Shown: positions 53,162 to 62,800 of the stretch, piece after piece
How the letters are laid out: each line of letters begins with the position of its first letter
Numbering within the stretch: the first letter of the stretch is position 1
Source of the DNA: Variovorax sp. IB41
GTDB lineage: Bacteria > Pseudomonadota > Gammaproteobacteria > Burkholderiales > Burkholderiaceae_C
Assembly: GCF_016405905.1 (NCBI RefSeq)
Contig: NZ_JAEFCB010000024.1
Span: 24,364-88,363, forward strand
Length of the DNA stretch: 64,000 nucleotides
Direction: 5' to 3'
Position numbers and translations under genes: made by a program
The notes under the pieces: generated by a model
What the model was told of the DNA's origin: nothing
The model's input: only the letters and a program-made list of their open reading frames with translations
The model's database searches: none

Positions 53162-54898
53162 TCAATGATTGTCGCGCGGGACGAACGCTCCGCGCCGGCC
53201 GCGCAGGAAAGCCAGGTCCGCGCCCTGGTCGGCCTGCAGCACCGTATCGACGTAGAGCTTCCAGTAGCCCGAGTCGAGCGGGGCTTTCGGCGCCACCCAT
53301 TTCTCGCGGCGCCTGGCCAGTTCTTCGTCGCTCACGTGCAGGTGCAGCTTGCGGTTCGGCACGTCGAGCTCGACGATGTCGCCGTTCTGCACCAGCGCCA
53401 GCGGGCCGCCCGCCGCCGCTTCGGGTGCCGTGTGCAGCACCACCGTGCCGTAGGCCGTGCCGCTCATGCGCGCATCGCTGATGCGGACCATGTCGGTGAT
53501 GCCGCGGCGCAATACCTTCGGCGGCAGCGGCATGTTGCCCGCCTCGGCCATGCCCGGGTAGCCCTTCGGTCCGCAGTTCTTGAGCACCATGATGCAGTGC
53601 TCGTCGATGTCCAGGTCCTCGTCGTCGATGCGGCTGTGCAGATCGTCGGCGCTTTCGAACACCACCGCGCGGCCCTTGTGCACCAGCAGTTCGGGCGTGG
53701 CCGCGCTCGGCTTGATGATGGCGCCGTTCGGCGCGAGGTTGCCGCGCAGCACGCAGATGCCGGCCTTGTCCTTGAAAGGCTCGGCCAGCGGGCGGATGAC
53801 CTCCGGGCCGTAGTTCTCGGCGTCCTTCACGTTGTCCCACAGGCTCTGGCCGGTGACGGTGAGGATGTCCTTGTGCAGGTGCCGGGCGATCTCCTTGATG
53901 ACCACCGGCAGGCCGCCCGCGTAGCAGAAGTCTTCCATCAGGAACTGGCCCGAGGGCTGCAGGTTCACGAGACACGGGAGCTCCGAGGCGAGGCGGTCGA
54001 AGTCGTCGAGCGTGAGGTCCACGCCGATGCGGCCCGCGATGGCCAGGAGGTGGATCACGAGGTTGGTCGAGCCGCCCACGGCTGCGTTCACCTTGATCGC
54101 GTTTTCGATCGCCTCGCGCGTGAGGATCCTGGACATGTTCATGTCCTCGTGCACCATGTCTACGATGCGCCGTCCCGCCTGCCGCGCGAGCACGTTGCGG
54201 CGACCGTCCACGGCGGGGTAGGCCGCATTGCCCGGAAGGCCCATGCCCAGCGACTCGACCATGCAGGCCATGGTGCTCGCGGTGCCCATCGTCATGCAGT
54301 GGCCGTGGCTCCGGTGCATGCAGCTCTCGGCCTCGAAGAAGTCCTGAAGCTTGAGCGTGCCCGCGCGCACCTGCTCGCTCATCTGCCACACGCCGGTGCC
54401 CGAGCCCAGCTCCTGGCCGCGCCACTTGCCCGAGAGCATCGGGCCGCCCGAGACGCCGATGGTCGGCAGGTCCACGCTGGCCGCGCCCATCATCAGCGCG
54501 GGCGTGGTCTTGTCGCAGCCCATGAGCAGCACCACGCCATCGAGCGGATTGCCGCGGATGCTTTCTTCCACGTCCATGCTCGCGAGGTTGCGGTACAGCA
54601 TGGCGGTGGGGCGCAAAAGGGTTTCGCCCAGCGACATCACCGGGAACTCGAGTGGGAAGCCGCCTGCTTCGTACACGCCGATCTTCACCTGCTCGGCGAG
54701 CGTGCGGAAATGCGAGTTGCAGGGCGTGAGTTCGCTGAAGGTGTTGCAGATGCCGATGACCGGGCGGCCGTCGAACTGGTCGTGCGGCACGCCCTTGCCT
54801 TTCATCCAGCTGCGGTAGATGAAGCCGTCGCGGTCGTGGCGGCCGAACCATTGCTGGCTGCGCAGTTCGCTGGCTTTTTTTCGGGGGGGAGTGCTCAT
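53162..54898 (-). CDS. IlvD/Edd-family sugar-acid dehydratase
   Basis: A 578-residue Fe-S dehydratase. The cluster residues Cys60 (ELTPCNSHF), Cys128 (LMGCDKT) and Cys201 (GHCMTMG) have the same 68- and 73-residue spacing as the structurally characterised Rhizobium L-arabinonate dehydratase, which carries a [2Fe-2S] cluster and also accepts D-galactonate and D-fuconate. The catalytic Ser is in SDARMSGTAYG near residue 485. In this operon it probably makes 2-keto-3-deoxygalactonate for DgoK. The start at 54898 matches the family N-terminus; the stop is directly against the dgoK start. Dihydroxy-acid dehydratase (IlvD proper) is less likely given the context. Confidence 0.87.
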   Translation of the reverse strand: MSTPPRKKASELRSQQWFGRHDRDGFIYRSWMKGKGVPHDQFDGRPVIGICNTFSELTPCNSHFRTLAEQVKIGVYEAGGFPLEFPVMSLGETLLRPTAMLYRNLASMDVEESIRGNPLDGVVLLMGCDKTTPALMMGAASVDLPTIGVSGGPMLSGKWRGQELGSGTGVWQMSEQVRAGTLKLQDFFEAESCMHRSHGHCMTMGTASTMACMVESLGMGLPGNAAYPAVDGRRNVLARQAGRRIVDMVHEDMNMSRILTREAIENAIKVNAAVGGSTNLVIHLLAIAGRIGVDLTLDDFDRLASELPCLVNLQPSGQFLMEDFCYAGGLPVVIKEIARHLHKDILTVTGQSLWDNVKDAENYGPEVIRPLAEPFKDKAGICVLRGNLAPNGAIIKPSAATPELLVHKGRAVVFESADDLHSRIDDEDLDIDEHCIMVLKNCGPKGYPGMAEAGNMPLPPKVLRRGITDMVRISDARMSGTAYGTVVLHTAPEAAAGGPLALVQNGDIVELDVPNRKLHLHVSDEELARRREKWVAPKAPLDSGYWKLYVDTVLQADQGADLAFLRGRRGAFVPRDNH

Positions 54899-54970
54899 CG
54901 GTTGTCTCTCTCGATTGCCGGATTCGGTGCGAAACCTCGAGGGTTTGCCCTGCCGGATGGCGTTTCAATC

Positions 54971-54980
54971 ATCATATGAT
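54971..54980. promoter_or_regulatory. Candidate GntR-type operator
   Basis: ATCATATGAT is a perfect palindrome in the 150-bp gap between the leftward dehydratase operon and the rightward FadR-type regulator. Its AT core and position suit a GntR/FadR operator that controls both directions. Confidence 0.5.
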
Positions 54981-55048
54981 AGGCGTGATGAGCGAGCCGG
55001 AGCCTTGATGTTTTCGGCCGCAGGGATAGCAAATTTCGCATCGCACGC

Positions 55049-55792
55049 ATGATCAAGAACATCCACGGCCGCACGCTCGAACTGCTTGGCGAAGCCATCG
55101 CGGCCGGGCGCTATGCGGTCGGTGCGTCGATACCGCCCGAGCCGCTCCTCGGCGAAGAACTCGGCGTGAGCCGCACCGTGGTGCGCGAAGCCATCAAGTC
55201 GCTCGCGGCCAAGGGCCTGGTCACGACGGGCCCCAAGGTCGGTACGCGCGTGCTGCCGCAGGACCAGTGGAACTGGTTCGATCCCGACGTCATCACCTGG
55301 CAGTCGCGCGCCGGCCTCACGCCCGGGTTCCTGCGCGATCTGCAGGACCTGCGGCGCGTGGTGGAGCCCGCGGCCGTGCGCCTGGCCGCCGAGCGGGCCG
55401 ATGCGAAGGACATCGAGGATATCGAGCGCGCCTTCGCCGGCATGAAGGAAGCCGTCGAGCACGGCGGCGACTACATCACCTTCGACCTGCGCTTTCACAA
55501 CGGCCTGCTGGTCGCCGCGCGCAACCGCATGCTGGCGCAGATGAGCAAGGCACTCAACGCGCTGCTGCGCACCAGCTTCGAGATATCGGCGGCCAAGCCC
55601 GACGGCCCGGCGCGCTCGCTGCCGCTGCACCGCGCGGTGCTCGACGCGGTGATCGCGCGCAACCCCGACAAGGCCGAGCGCGCGGTCGTCCGCCTCATCG
55701 ACGGCGCGCGTCAGGACATCGAGGACGTGCTCGCCTCGCGCCGCCGCCTGCCGAAACTCAGCCGGCCGGCGCCCAGGCTCAAGGCCGGCTGA
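55049..55792 (+). CDS. FadR/GntR-family regulator with FCD domain
   Basis: A 247-residue regulator. The winged HTH spans about residues 10-75 (LLGEELGVSRTVVREAIKSLAAKGLVTTGPKVGTRV shows the GntR pattern), and the FCD ligand domain has the metal-binding His/Asp set in DLRFHNGLLVAARN and HRAVLDAVIARN. Family members such as DgoR and LldR bind sugar acids or carboxylates. Divergent from the galactonate-type operon, so it is probably its repressor, released by a 2-keto-3-deoxy acid or the free acid. Confidence 0.87.
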   Translation: MIKNIHGRTLELLGEAIAAGRYAVGASIPPEPLLGEELGVSRTVVREAIKSLAAKGLVTTGPKVGTRVLPQDQWNWFDPDVITWQSRAGLTPGFLRDLQDLRRVVEPAAVRLAAERADAKDIEDIERAFAGMKEAVEHGGDYITFDLRFHNGLLVAARNRMLAQMSKALNALLRTSFEISAAKPDGPARSLPLHRAVLDAVIARNPDKAERAVVRLIDGARQDIEDVLASRRRLPKLSRPAPRLKAG

Positions 55793-55822
55793 TCGTTCGG
55801 CGCATGGAGCGCCGAGCGGGCT

Positions 55823-56863
55823 TCAGTCCGTGCGCAGCCGCAGCAGCGCGCGCACGAAGCCGTGGTCCGAGCGCGAGCGGTCGCGCCCTTCGTGCAGGTG
55901 GTCGTTGAAGTAGTCCACGCGCCGCACGTCGCCCAGGCTGTGCCGGCTCGTCGCGATGAATTCCTCGCTCACGAGAATCTGGTCGAGCACGTCCGGAAAG
56001 CCCTGGTGGATGTGCGAATAGGCCACGTCCTTCTTCAGTGCCGACTCGCCCTGCATCTCGTAGGCGTTGAACAGCGCCACGTCGCGCGCGGCCTTGTCGT
56101 AGGCCACCTCCGAGGTGGCGGCCACGAGCTGCGTGGTCACGCTGTGCGGGTTGTCGTTGAAGTCGCCCATCACCACCAGCGGCACGTTGGTGCCCTGCAG
56201 CAGGTCGATGACGATGCAGCGCAGGGCCGCGGCCTCGGCACCGCGCATCAGCAGCGAACGCAGCGACGCCATCACACCCACCTTGCGGTCGTCGCGGTCC
56301 TCCAGGTGGTTGCCTTGCGCGTCCTGCAGGAACTTGGGGCGCTTGGACTTCAGGTGCACCGTCAGCACATGCACCTGCTGGCCGTGCTTCATGCGCAGCG
56401 TGGCCAGGAGAGGAGGGCGCTCGAAGCGCGTATGCGCCCCGAGGCCCGGCACGTCCACGCCGAAGCCCGGCGGGAAATCGATGAAGGACTGCACGTGGTC
56501 CACCTGCAGCCGCGTCGCGATGCCCACGCGCGGCGTGCCTTGCGCGCCCGGCCTGGGCGGCGTGCCCGGCGCGCTTCCGGGCGGCGGCGTGTTCTCGGCG
56601 CCCGGCACTGAAACGAAGTCGTAGCGCAAGCCGCTGCGCGCGATGGCCGCCTTGAGCGCCGCTTCGTCCCACACCTCCTGCACCGCGAGCACGTCGGCAT
56701 TGAGCGCATGGAAACGCTCGCCGATCCAGTCGATCTTTCGCTCGTACTCACGCTCGTTGTAGGCGTCCTGGTTCTCGTAATACACGCGGTGGGGGTTCGC
56801 GAGGTTGAGCAGGTTGCAGGTGGCTACGAAGAGGGTGGCGTAGTTGGGCGGGATGTATTGCAT
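55823..56863 (-). CDS. Endonuclease/exonuclease/phosphatase family protein
   Basis: A 346-residue EEP-fold phosphodiesterase. Metal and catalytic motifs: VATCNLLNLA, LAVQEVWDE with the Glu ligand, VHLKSKRPK, GDFNDNPHS and the C-terminal SDHGF. The ATG at 56863 begins the domain directly; an earlier start adds 16 non-conserved residues. No signal peptide is evident, so it is probably cytoplasmic. Target (DNA, phospholipid or nucleotide) unknown; a Pro/Gly insertion (PPPGSAPGTPPRPGAQG) interrupts the fold near residue 95. Confidence 0.8.
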   Translation of the reverse strand: MQYIPPNYATLFVATCNLLNLANPHRVYYENQDAYNEREYERKIDWIGERFHALNADVLAVQEVWDEAALKAAIARSGLRYDFVSVPGAENTPPPGSAPGTPPRPGAQGTPRVGIATRLQVDHVQSFIDFPPGFGVDVPGLGAHTRFERPPLLATLRMKHGQQVHVLTVHLKSKRPKFLQDAQGNHLEDRDDRKVGVMASLRSLLMRGAEAAALRCIVIDLLQGTNVPLVVMGDFNDNPHSVTTQLVAATSEVAYDKAARDVALFNAYEMQGESALKKDVAYSHIHQGFPDVLDQILVSEEFIATSRHSLGDVRRVDYFNDHLHEGRDRSRSDHGFVRALLRLRTD

Positions 56864-57070
56864 GGAGACACGATTGTGTCTCGTCGCGAAAAGCAAGCCA
56901 AAACCGGACATTTCATCGCACTTTGTTAACGCAATCGAATTGCGATTCGTGGCGTATTCGACAGATCACGATAGAAATTCTTCTGTTTGCAATGTGCCCA
57001 CATTTCCGCGGCCCTGCGTGAGACAACATCGGCGCCGCTGCGGCCTGTCACCCGCGTGTTTCCTACTTCC

Positions 57071-58837
57071 ATGCTTTTGCGCTTGCCTTCTTGCGCGCCG
57101 CAATTCCTGCGCGCGATTCCTGTCTCTTGCCTGCTGCTCGCCGTACCGCTCGGCGCGATTGCGCAAGCCAACCCGTCCTCGCCGCGCGCTTTCATCGAGC
57201 AGCTTCGCCAACAGGAGCGCGAGCAAGCGCTGCGCGCGCAGCAGGAGAAGTCGCTCGACAGCCGTCTGCAGCAAGAGGCGAAGGCGCACGAAGAACGCCT
57301 GCCGGCCTCCGAATCTCCCTGCTTTCGCATCGATCACCTCGTGCTGTCGGGCGAGCGGTCCGGCGAATTCCAGTGGGTGCTCGACGCCGCCGGCGGCCCC
57401 GATGCGAACGACGGCCCGATCGGCCACTGCATCGGCACGCAAGGCATCGACGTCGTCATGGCGCGCCTCCAGCAGGCCATCATCGCCAGGGGCTTCGTCA
57501 CCACCCGCGTGTTGGCCGCGCCGCAAGACCTGTCGAGCGGCACGCTCACCGTCACGCTCGTGCCGGGCCGCGTCGCCGCCATTCGCGCGACGCCCGATTC
57601 GAGCGGGCGCTTCGGCAGCAACCGCATGCTGCTGCTGGGCGCGATTCCCGCACGCCCCGGCGACCTGCTCGACCTGCGCGATATCGAGCAGGGGCTGGAG
57701 AACCTCAAGCGCGTGCCCACCGCAGAGGCCGACATCCAGATCGAAGCGTCGGCGTCCCGCGATGCGCGCCCCGGCGACAGCGACCTCGTCGTGAAGTACA
57801 TGCAGCGCCGCACGCTGCGCGGCACGTTGAGCCTGGACGACAGCGGCACCGAGTCCACCGGCAGGTACCAGGCGGGCGCCACCGTCTCGGCGGACAACCT
57901 CCTGGGCCTCAACGACCTTTTCTACGTCAACGCCAACCACAGCGTCGACGGCTACTTTCTCGGCAATCCGCGCCGCGGCACCGAGGGTCAGACCGTTCAC
58001 TACTCGCTGCCCTGGGGCGACTGGCTGCTGGGCCTGACCGCATCGAACAGCCAGTACCGGCAGACCGTGGCCGGTGCGAACGCAGGCATCGTGTATGCCG
58101 GCAAGAACCGCAACGCCGAACTCAAGCTCTCGCGCCTCGTCCATCGCGACCAACACCGCAAAACGACGCTGGCGATCCGTGCGTTCCAGCGCGCGTCGCG
58201 CAGCTTCGCCGACGACGCGGAAATCCCCATCCAGCACCGCGTGACCGGCGGCTGGGAAGCCAGCCTCAGCCACAAGGAGTTCATCGGCGAGGCCACGGCG
58301 GACGGCACGCTCGCCTGGCGCCAGGGCACCGGCGCATTCGGCGCCCGGCGCGCGCCCGAAGAGCAGTTCGACGAAGGCACCAGCCGCTTGCGCCTGGTCA
58401 CCGCAGACGTGAGCCTGAACGCGCCCTTCAAGCTCGGCGCGCAGAAGTTTCGCTACGTGGGCCAGTGGCGCGCGCAATGGAACCGCACCCAGCTCACGCC
58501 CCAGGACCGCTTCGCCATCGGCGGGCGCTACACCGTGCGCGGCTTCGATGGCGAGACCAGCCTGCTGGGCGATCGCGGCTGGCTGCTGCGCAGCGACATC
58601 GGCTGGGCCGCGGGAGCGAGCGGCGCCGAGCTCTACGTGGGCATCGACTACGGGCAGGTGGGCGGCAAGTCGGCTCTGGCGCTGGCGGGCAATCACCTGG
58701 CGGGCGCGGTGATCGGCGTGCGCGGCGCGTGCAAGGGCCTGAGCTATGACGTGTTCGCGGGTGCGCCCGTCAGCAAGCCCGCGGGCTTTCGCACGGCCTG
58801 GCTCGCGGCCGGGCTGAACCTCAACTTCAGCTTTTGA
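57071..58837 (+). CDS. TpsB-type outer-membrane transporter (ShlB/FhaC/HecB family)
   Basis: A 588-residue two-partner-secretion pore. Signal peptide to about GAIAQA (residue 33); a coiled, Gln/Glu-rich N-terminal helix (RAFIEQLRQQEREQALRAQQ), then two POTRA domains (about 80-225; FRIDHLVLSGE, GFVTTRVLAAPQDLSSG), and a 16-stranded barrel ending LNLNFSF with terminal Phe. The conserved VRGF motif of the lid loop is RYTVRGFDGE. It recognises the N-terminal TPS domain of its exoprotein, here encoded after one intervening lipoprotein gene. The ATG at 57071 is chosen over an upstream in-frame start that lacks a signal-like N-terminus. Confidence 0.9.
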   Translation: MLLRLPSCAPQFLRAIPVSCLLLAVPLGAIAQANPSSPRAFIEQLRQQEREQALRAQQEKSLDSRLQQEAKAHEERLPASESPCFRIDHLVLSGERSGEFQWVLDAAGGPDANDGPIGHCIGTQGIDVVMARLQQAIIARGFVTTRVLAAPQDLSSGTLTVTLVPGRVAAIRATPDSSGRFGSNRMLLLGAIPARPGDLLDLRDIEQGLENLKRVPTAEADIQIEASASRDARPGDSDLVVKYMQRRTLRGTLSLDDSGTESTGRYQAGATVSADNLLGLNDLFYVNANHSVDGYFLGNPRRGTEGQTVHYSLPWGDWLLGLTASNSQYRQTVAGANAGIVYAGKNRNAELKLSRLVHRDQHRKTTLAIRAFQRASRSFADDAEIPIQHRVTGGWEASLSHKEFIGEATADGTLAWRQGTGAFGARRAPEEQFDEGTSRLRLVTADVSLNAPFKLGAQKFRYVGQWRAQWNRTQLTPQDRFAIGGRYTVRGFDGETSLLGDRGWLLRSDIGWAAGASGAELYVGIDYGQVGGKSALALAGNHLAGAVIGVRGACKGLSYDVFAGAPVSKPAGFRTAWLAAGLNLNFSF

Positions 58838-58905
58838 GGGAGACGCGCCGACGAAGAAGACCCGACATCACCCCCTGAACCCAGTCAACGAAACAACACC
58901 CAATC

Positions 58906-59733
58906 ATGAAAAACAAGATTCTTCATTCGCTCTCGCTGCTGTCGCTAGGCCTCCTTCACGCATGCGGTGGAGGCGGCGGTGGCGGTGGATCGCCGATGGC
59001 GTTTTCCCCGGCCGGCGCCGGTGCCGCCGCCGCGCCGGTCGCCGCGAACGCGGATTCCGGCGCCGTCTCGGCGCCGTTCGTTCGCGGCGCGCGCGCGCGC
59101 TATCAATTGCTCGGCAGCGTCGCCCAGTCGTTCGGCCTGCTGACCCGCAGCGAGCAGGCCGCCAGCGGTGCCATGACACGCCTGGACGACACGACGCTGA
59201 CCGGCGCGAGCATCACGAAGGACATCGCCGGCGATGCGTCCTTCGCCCTTGGCCGCTGGGTGGCCGGCACCGTCACGCGCACTTCGGGCGCCGAGACCCT
59301 CACGGGCGCGGACAACCGCGCGTACCACTACATCGCGTTGAACGAGCTGAAGGCGTTGCCCGCGAGCGGCAACACCACCTGCGACGCGGGCGTGTTCACC
59401 AGCCCGACGTACGTGGGCGGCGGCAGCGGCGGCATGGCCGACAGCGGCGCGGCAACCGGTTCGGCCACGCTGTCTTTCGGCAGCGAAGGCGCGGCCGTGG
59501 CAGGCGCGCTGAAGGTGGCGGCCGGCGAGGCGGCCGGCACGGTCGCCTTCGACGCGAAGGTCCAGACGCCTTCCAGCATGGCGATCACCGGCAACTTCCT
59601 GAGCGGCGGAGCGGGCACGGGCATCACGCTCGGCGATCACGGCGGCGGGGCCTATGCGATCGCGGTGAGCTATGCGGCAACGCTCGCATCCGGCGCGCGC
59701 TACGAGGGCATCGCGAAGTTCCGCTGCAAGTAA
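58906..59733 (+). CDS. Lipoprotein between TpsB and TpsA, uncharacterised
   Basis: A 275-residue protein. The signal ends LLHAC (Cys20) and is followed by a run of about eight Gly; the rest is Gly/Ala/Ser/Thr-rich with short alternating strands (SATLSFGSEGAAVAGAL, GAYAIAVSYAATLASG), suggesting a beta-rich surface fold. Two Cys remain in the mature part (NTTCDAG and FRCK at the end), possibly a disulfide. It starts 68 bp after TpsB and about 100 bp before TpsA in the same direction, so it is likely part of the secretion locus. I do not recognise the family; helper, immunity or surface-anchor roles are possible but unsupported. Confidence 0.6.
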   Translation: MKNKILHSLSLLSLGLLHACGGGGGGGGSPMAFSPAGAGAAAAPVAANADSGAVSAPFVRGARARYQLLGSVAQSFGLLTRSEQAASGAMTRLDDTTLTGASITKDIAGDASFALGRWVAGTVTRTSGAETLTGADNRAYHYIALNELKALPASGNTTCDAGVFTSPTYVGGGSGGMADSGAATGSATLSFGSEGAAVAGALKVAAGEAAGTVAFDAKVQTPSSMAITGNFLSGGAGTGITLGDHGGGAYAIAVSYAATLASGARYEGIAKFRCK

Positions 59734-59831
59734 GCGCGTGATGCCGGGACCGCGGGGGCGCATGGCGACGCGCCATGCCCCTGCGGCCCCGTCCGGGGTT
59801 TGGCCGAATGGGCAGTCAGGGAGAAAAGAAA

Positions 59832-62800
59832 ATGAACAAGCATCTTCACCGCATCGTCTTCAACGCCGCGCGCGGCATGCGCATGGTGGTCCAGGAGACC
59901 GCGGCCAGCACCGGCAAGGGCGCATCCAGGTCCACCGGAAAGAGCGCGCCCGCAGCGGCGGCGGTGCTCTTCGGCGTGCTGGTGGCACTGCCCGGCCAGG
60001 CGCAGATCGTCGCGAGTCCCATGGTTCCGGGCAGCCTGCGTCCGACCGTTCTCGTGGCGCCCAACGGGGTTCCGCTGGTCAGCATCCAGACGCCGTCCGC
60101 GGCAGGCGTCAGCCGCAATGTCTACAGCCAGTTCGACGTGATGCGCAACGGCGTCATCCTGAACAACAGCCGCGTCAACGTGCAGAGCCAGCTCGGCGGC
60201 TGGGTGCAGGGCAATCCCTGGCTGGCCGGTGGGCCTGCGCGCGTGATCCTGAACGAGATCAACGGCGGCAACCCATCGCAACTGCGGGGCCAGATCGAAG
60301 TGGCCGGGCAGCGCGCCGAGGTGGTTATCGCCAACCCCGCGGGCATCCTGGTGGACGGCAGCGGCTTCATCAATGCATCGCGCGCCACGCTGACCACCGG
60401 GCTGCCTCAGCTCGATGCCTTCGGCGGCCTCGACAGCTTTGTCGTGCGCAGCGGCACCGTTCGCATCGACGGCGCAGGGCTGGACCTGGGCAGGACGGAT
60501 TACGCGGCCATTCTTGCGCGGGCCGTGCAGGTCAACGCGGGCATCTGGGCCAATGAACTCAAGGTGGTGACGGGCGCCAACCAGGTCAGCGCCGATCACG
60601 GCAACCTCACCCCCACGGCCAGCACTGGTGCGGCGCCCACCTTCGCGCTCGATGTCGCGGCGCTGGGCGGCATGTACGCGCAGAAGATCACGCTCATCGG
60701 CTCCGAGGCCGGGCTGGGTGTGCGCAATGCGGGCAGCATCGGCGCGGGTGCCGGCGGCCTCGTCGTGACGGCACAAGGCCGGCTCGAGAACACCGGCACG
60801 CTCGAGGGATCGCGCATCGAGCTTGCCAGCAGCGCGGACATCGGCAATCGCGGCGGCACCATCCGGCAGACCGGCATGTCGGGCCTCACGATCGATTCGC
60901 GGACGTTGAGCAACACGAGTGGCGGCGTGATCGGCGTGGAGCCAGTGGCACCGGCGGGCGCAGCGGGAAGCAGCGCAAGCGTCGGTGCCGCGACCCCCGC
61001 CGCAGGCACATCCGCACCAAGTGCAAATGGTTCGGTTGGCGATGCACCACCGGTCGCGTCATACGTTGCTCCGGCTCCCGGGAGCATCACCGCCGCTGGC
61101 GCAATAAACAACGATGGCGGCCGCATCTACGCGGGCGCGCCGATCATTCTCAAGACGCCGCAGATCGACAACGCGGGCGGCACGCTCGACGTGGCCACCA
61201 TGGCCGTGACCGGCGCCAACTTCAGCAATGCGGGCGGCACGCTGAATGTCAGCCAGAGCTTCGGCGCGAACGTCGGGCAGTTCGACAACTCCGGGGGCAA
61301 GCTGAACGCGGGCACCCTGGACATCGCCACGAGCGGCGACCTGATCAACATCGACGGCGCGCTTGCCAGCAGCGGCGATGCAAGGCTCACGGTCGGTGGC
61401 AAGGCCGACAACACACGCGGCACGATCTCCTCGGCGGGCGCATTGACCGCCAGCGTGACGGGGGCCACCAATAACAACGCGGGCACGCTGGCCTCCAATC
61501 AGAGCCTGGCGCTCAACACCGGCACCCTGGACAACACCAAGGGCAGCATCCAGTCGGCACAAGCGCGCGCGCAACTCGCGGTGGCCGGCCAATTGCTCAA
61601 TGGCAAGGGCGGGTCCGTGGGTGCCGCCACCGATTTGAATGTTCAAGCGGGCTCGCTCGTCAACAGCGGCAGCCTGCGCGGTGCGAACGACGTCGGCATT
61701 TCGGTCGATGACGTACTGGTCAACGATGGCAGCGTCACGGCCGGCCGCAACACGACAGTCGCCGCCGGCAGCTTGCAGAGCGGCAGCACCGGCGTGCTCG
61801 GTGCGGGCGTTCAGAACGACGGCAAGCTGGGTGCAGCAGGCGATCTGCGCATCACGACCTCTGGCGCACTGATCGCCAACGGCAACACCATCGCCGCCGG
61901 CAACGCCACGCTGCAAGGCGCAGGCATCGATCTCTCGGGCAGCCAGACCGGCGCGGCCAACATCGCGGTCACCGCCACCCAGGGCAACGTGACCACAAGC
62001 AAAGCCACACTCGCCACACCGGGCAGCCTGAGCGTGACGGCCGATGCGCAGCCCGTCCAGACGCTGGTCAACGCAGGCGGCAAGCTCAACGCGAAGCAGC
62101 TGGACCTGAAAGTCTCGAACCTCGCGAACACGCAAGGCGGCGAAATCGTCCAGACCGGCGCCAGTGCCACGCACATCGCGACCTCGGGCTCCATCGACAA
62201 CAGCGGCGGCACGCTGGCGAGCAACGGCCGCCTGGCCCTCACCGCGGCGAGCCTGAACAACCGGGGCGGCACATTGCGGGCCGCCCAGTCGTCGGACCTC
62301 ACGGTCACCGCGACGGGCCTCGTGGACAACCGCCAAGGGGAGATGAGCGCGGGCGGCAACACCACGCTCCAGGCGGGCAGTCTCGACAACGATGCCGGAC
62401 GCATCACCGCTGCTGTCAATGCATCGAGCACCACAAGCGGCGCGACCCGCAACCAGGCCGGCACCATCGCCGCGAACGACAACACAACCGTGAATGCCGG
62501 GAGCCTGAACAACGCGGGCGGCACAGTTTCCGCATCGAACACGCTGACGGCGAATGTTCAGGGCGCGGTGGACAACACCGCAGGCACGCTGGTCGCGAAC
62601 CAGGCACTCGCGCTCGATGCCGGTTCGCTGGCCAATGACAAGGGATCGGTCCAGTCGATACAGGCTGCAAGCCGACTGAACGTGGGTGGTGCGCTGGACA
62701 ACGCCACGGGCTATGTCGGCGCGGCGACCGACCTCGGCATCAAGGCCGGCAGCCTGTCCAACGCCGGCACCTTGCGCGGCACCAACGACACGACGGTGGC

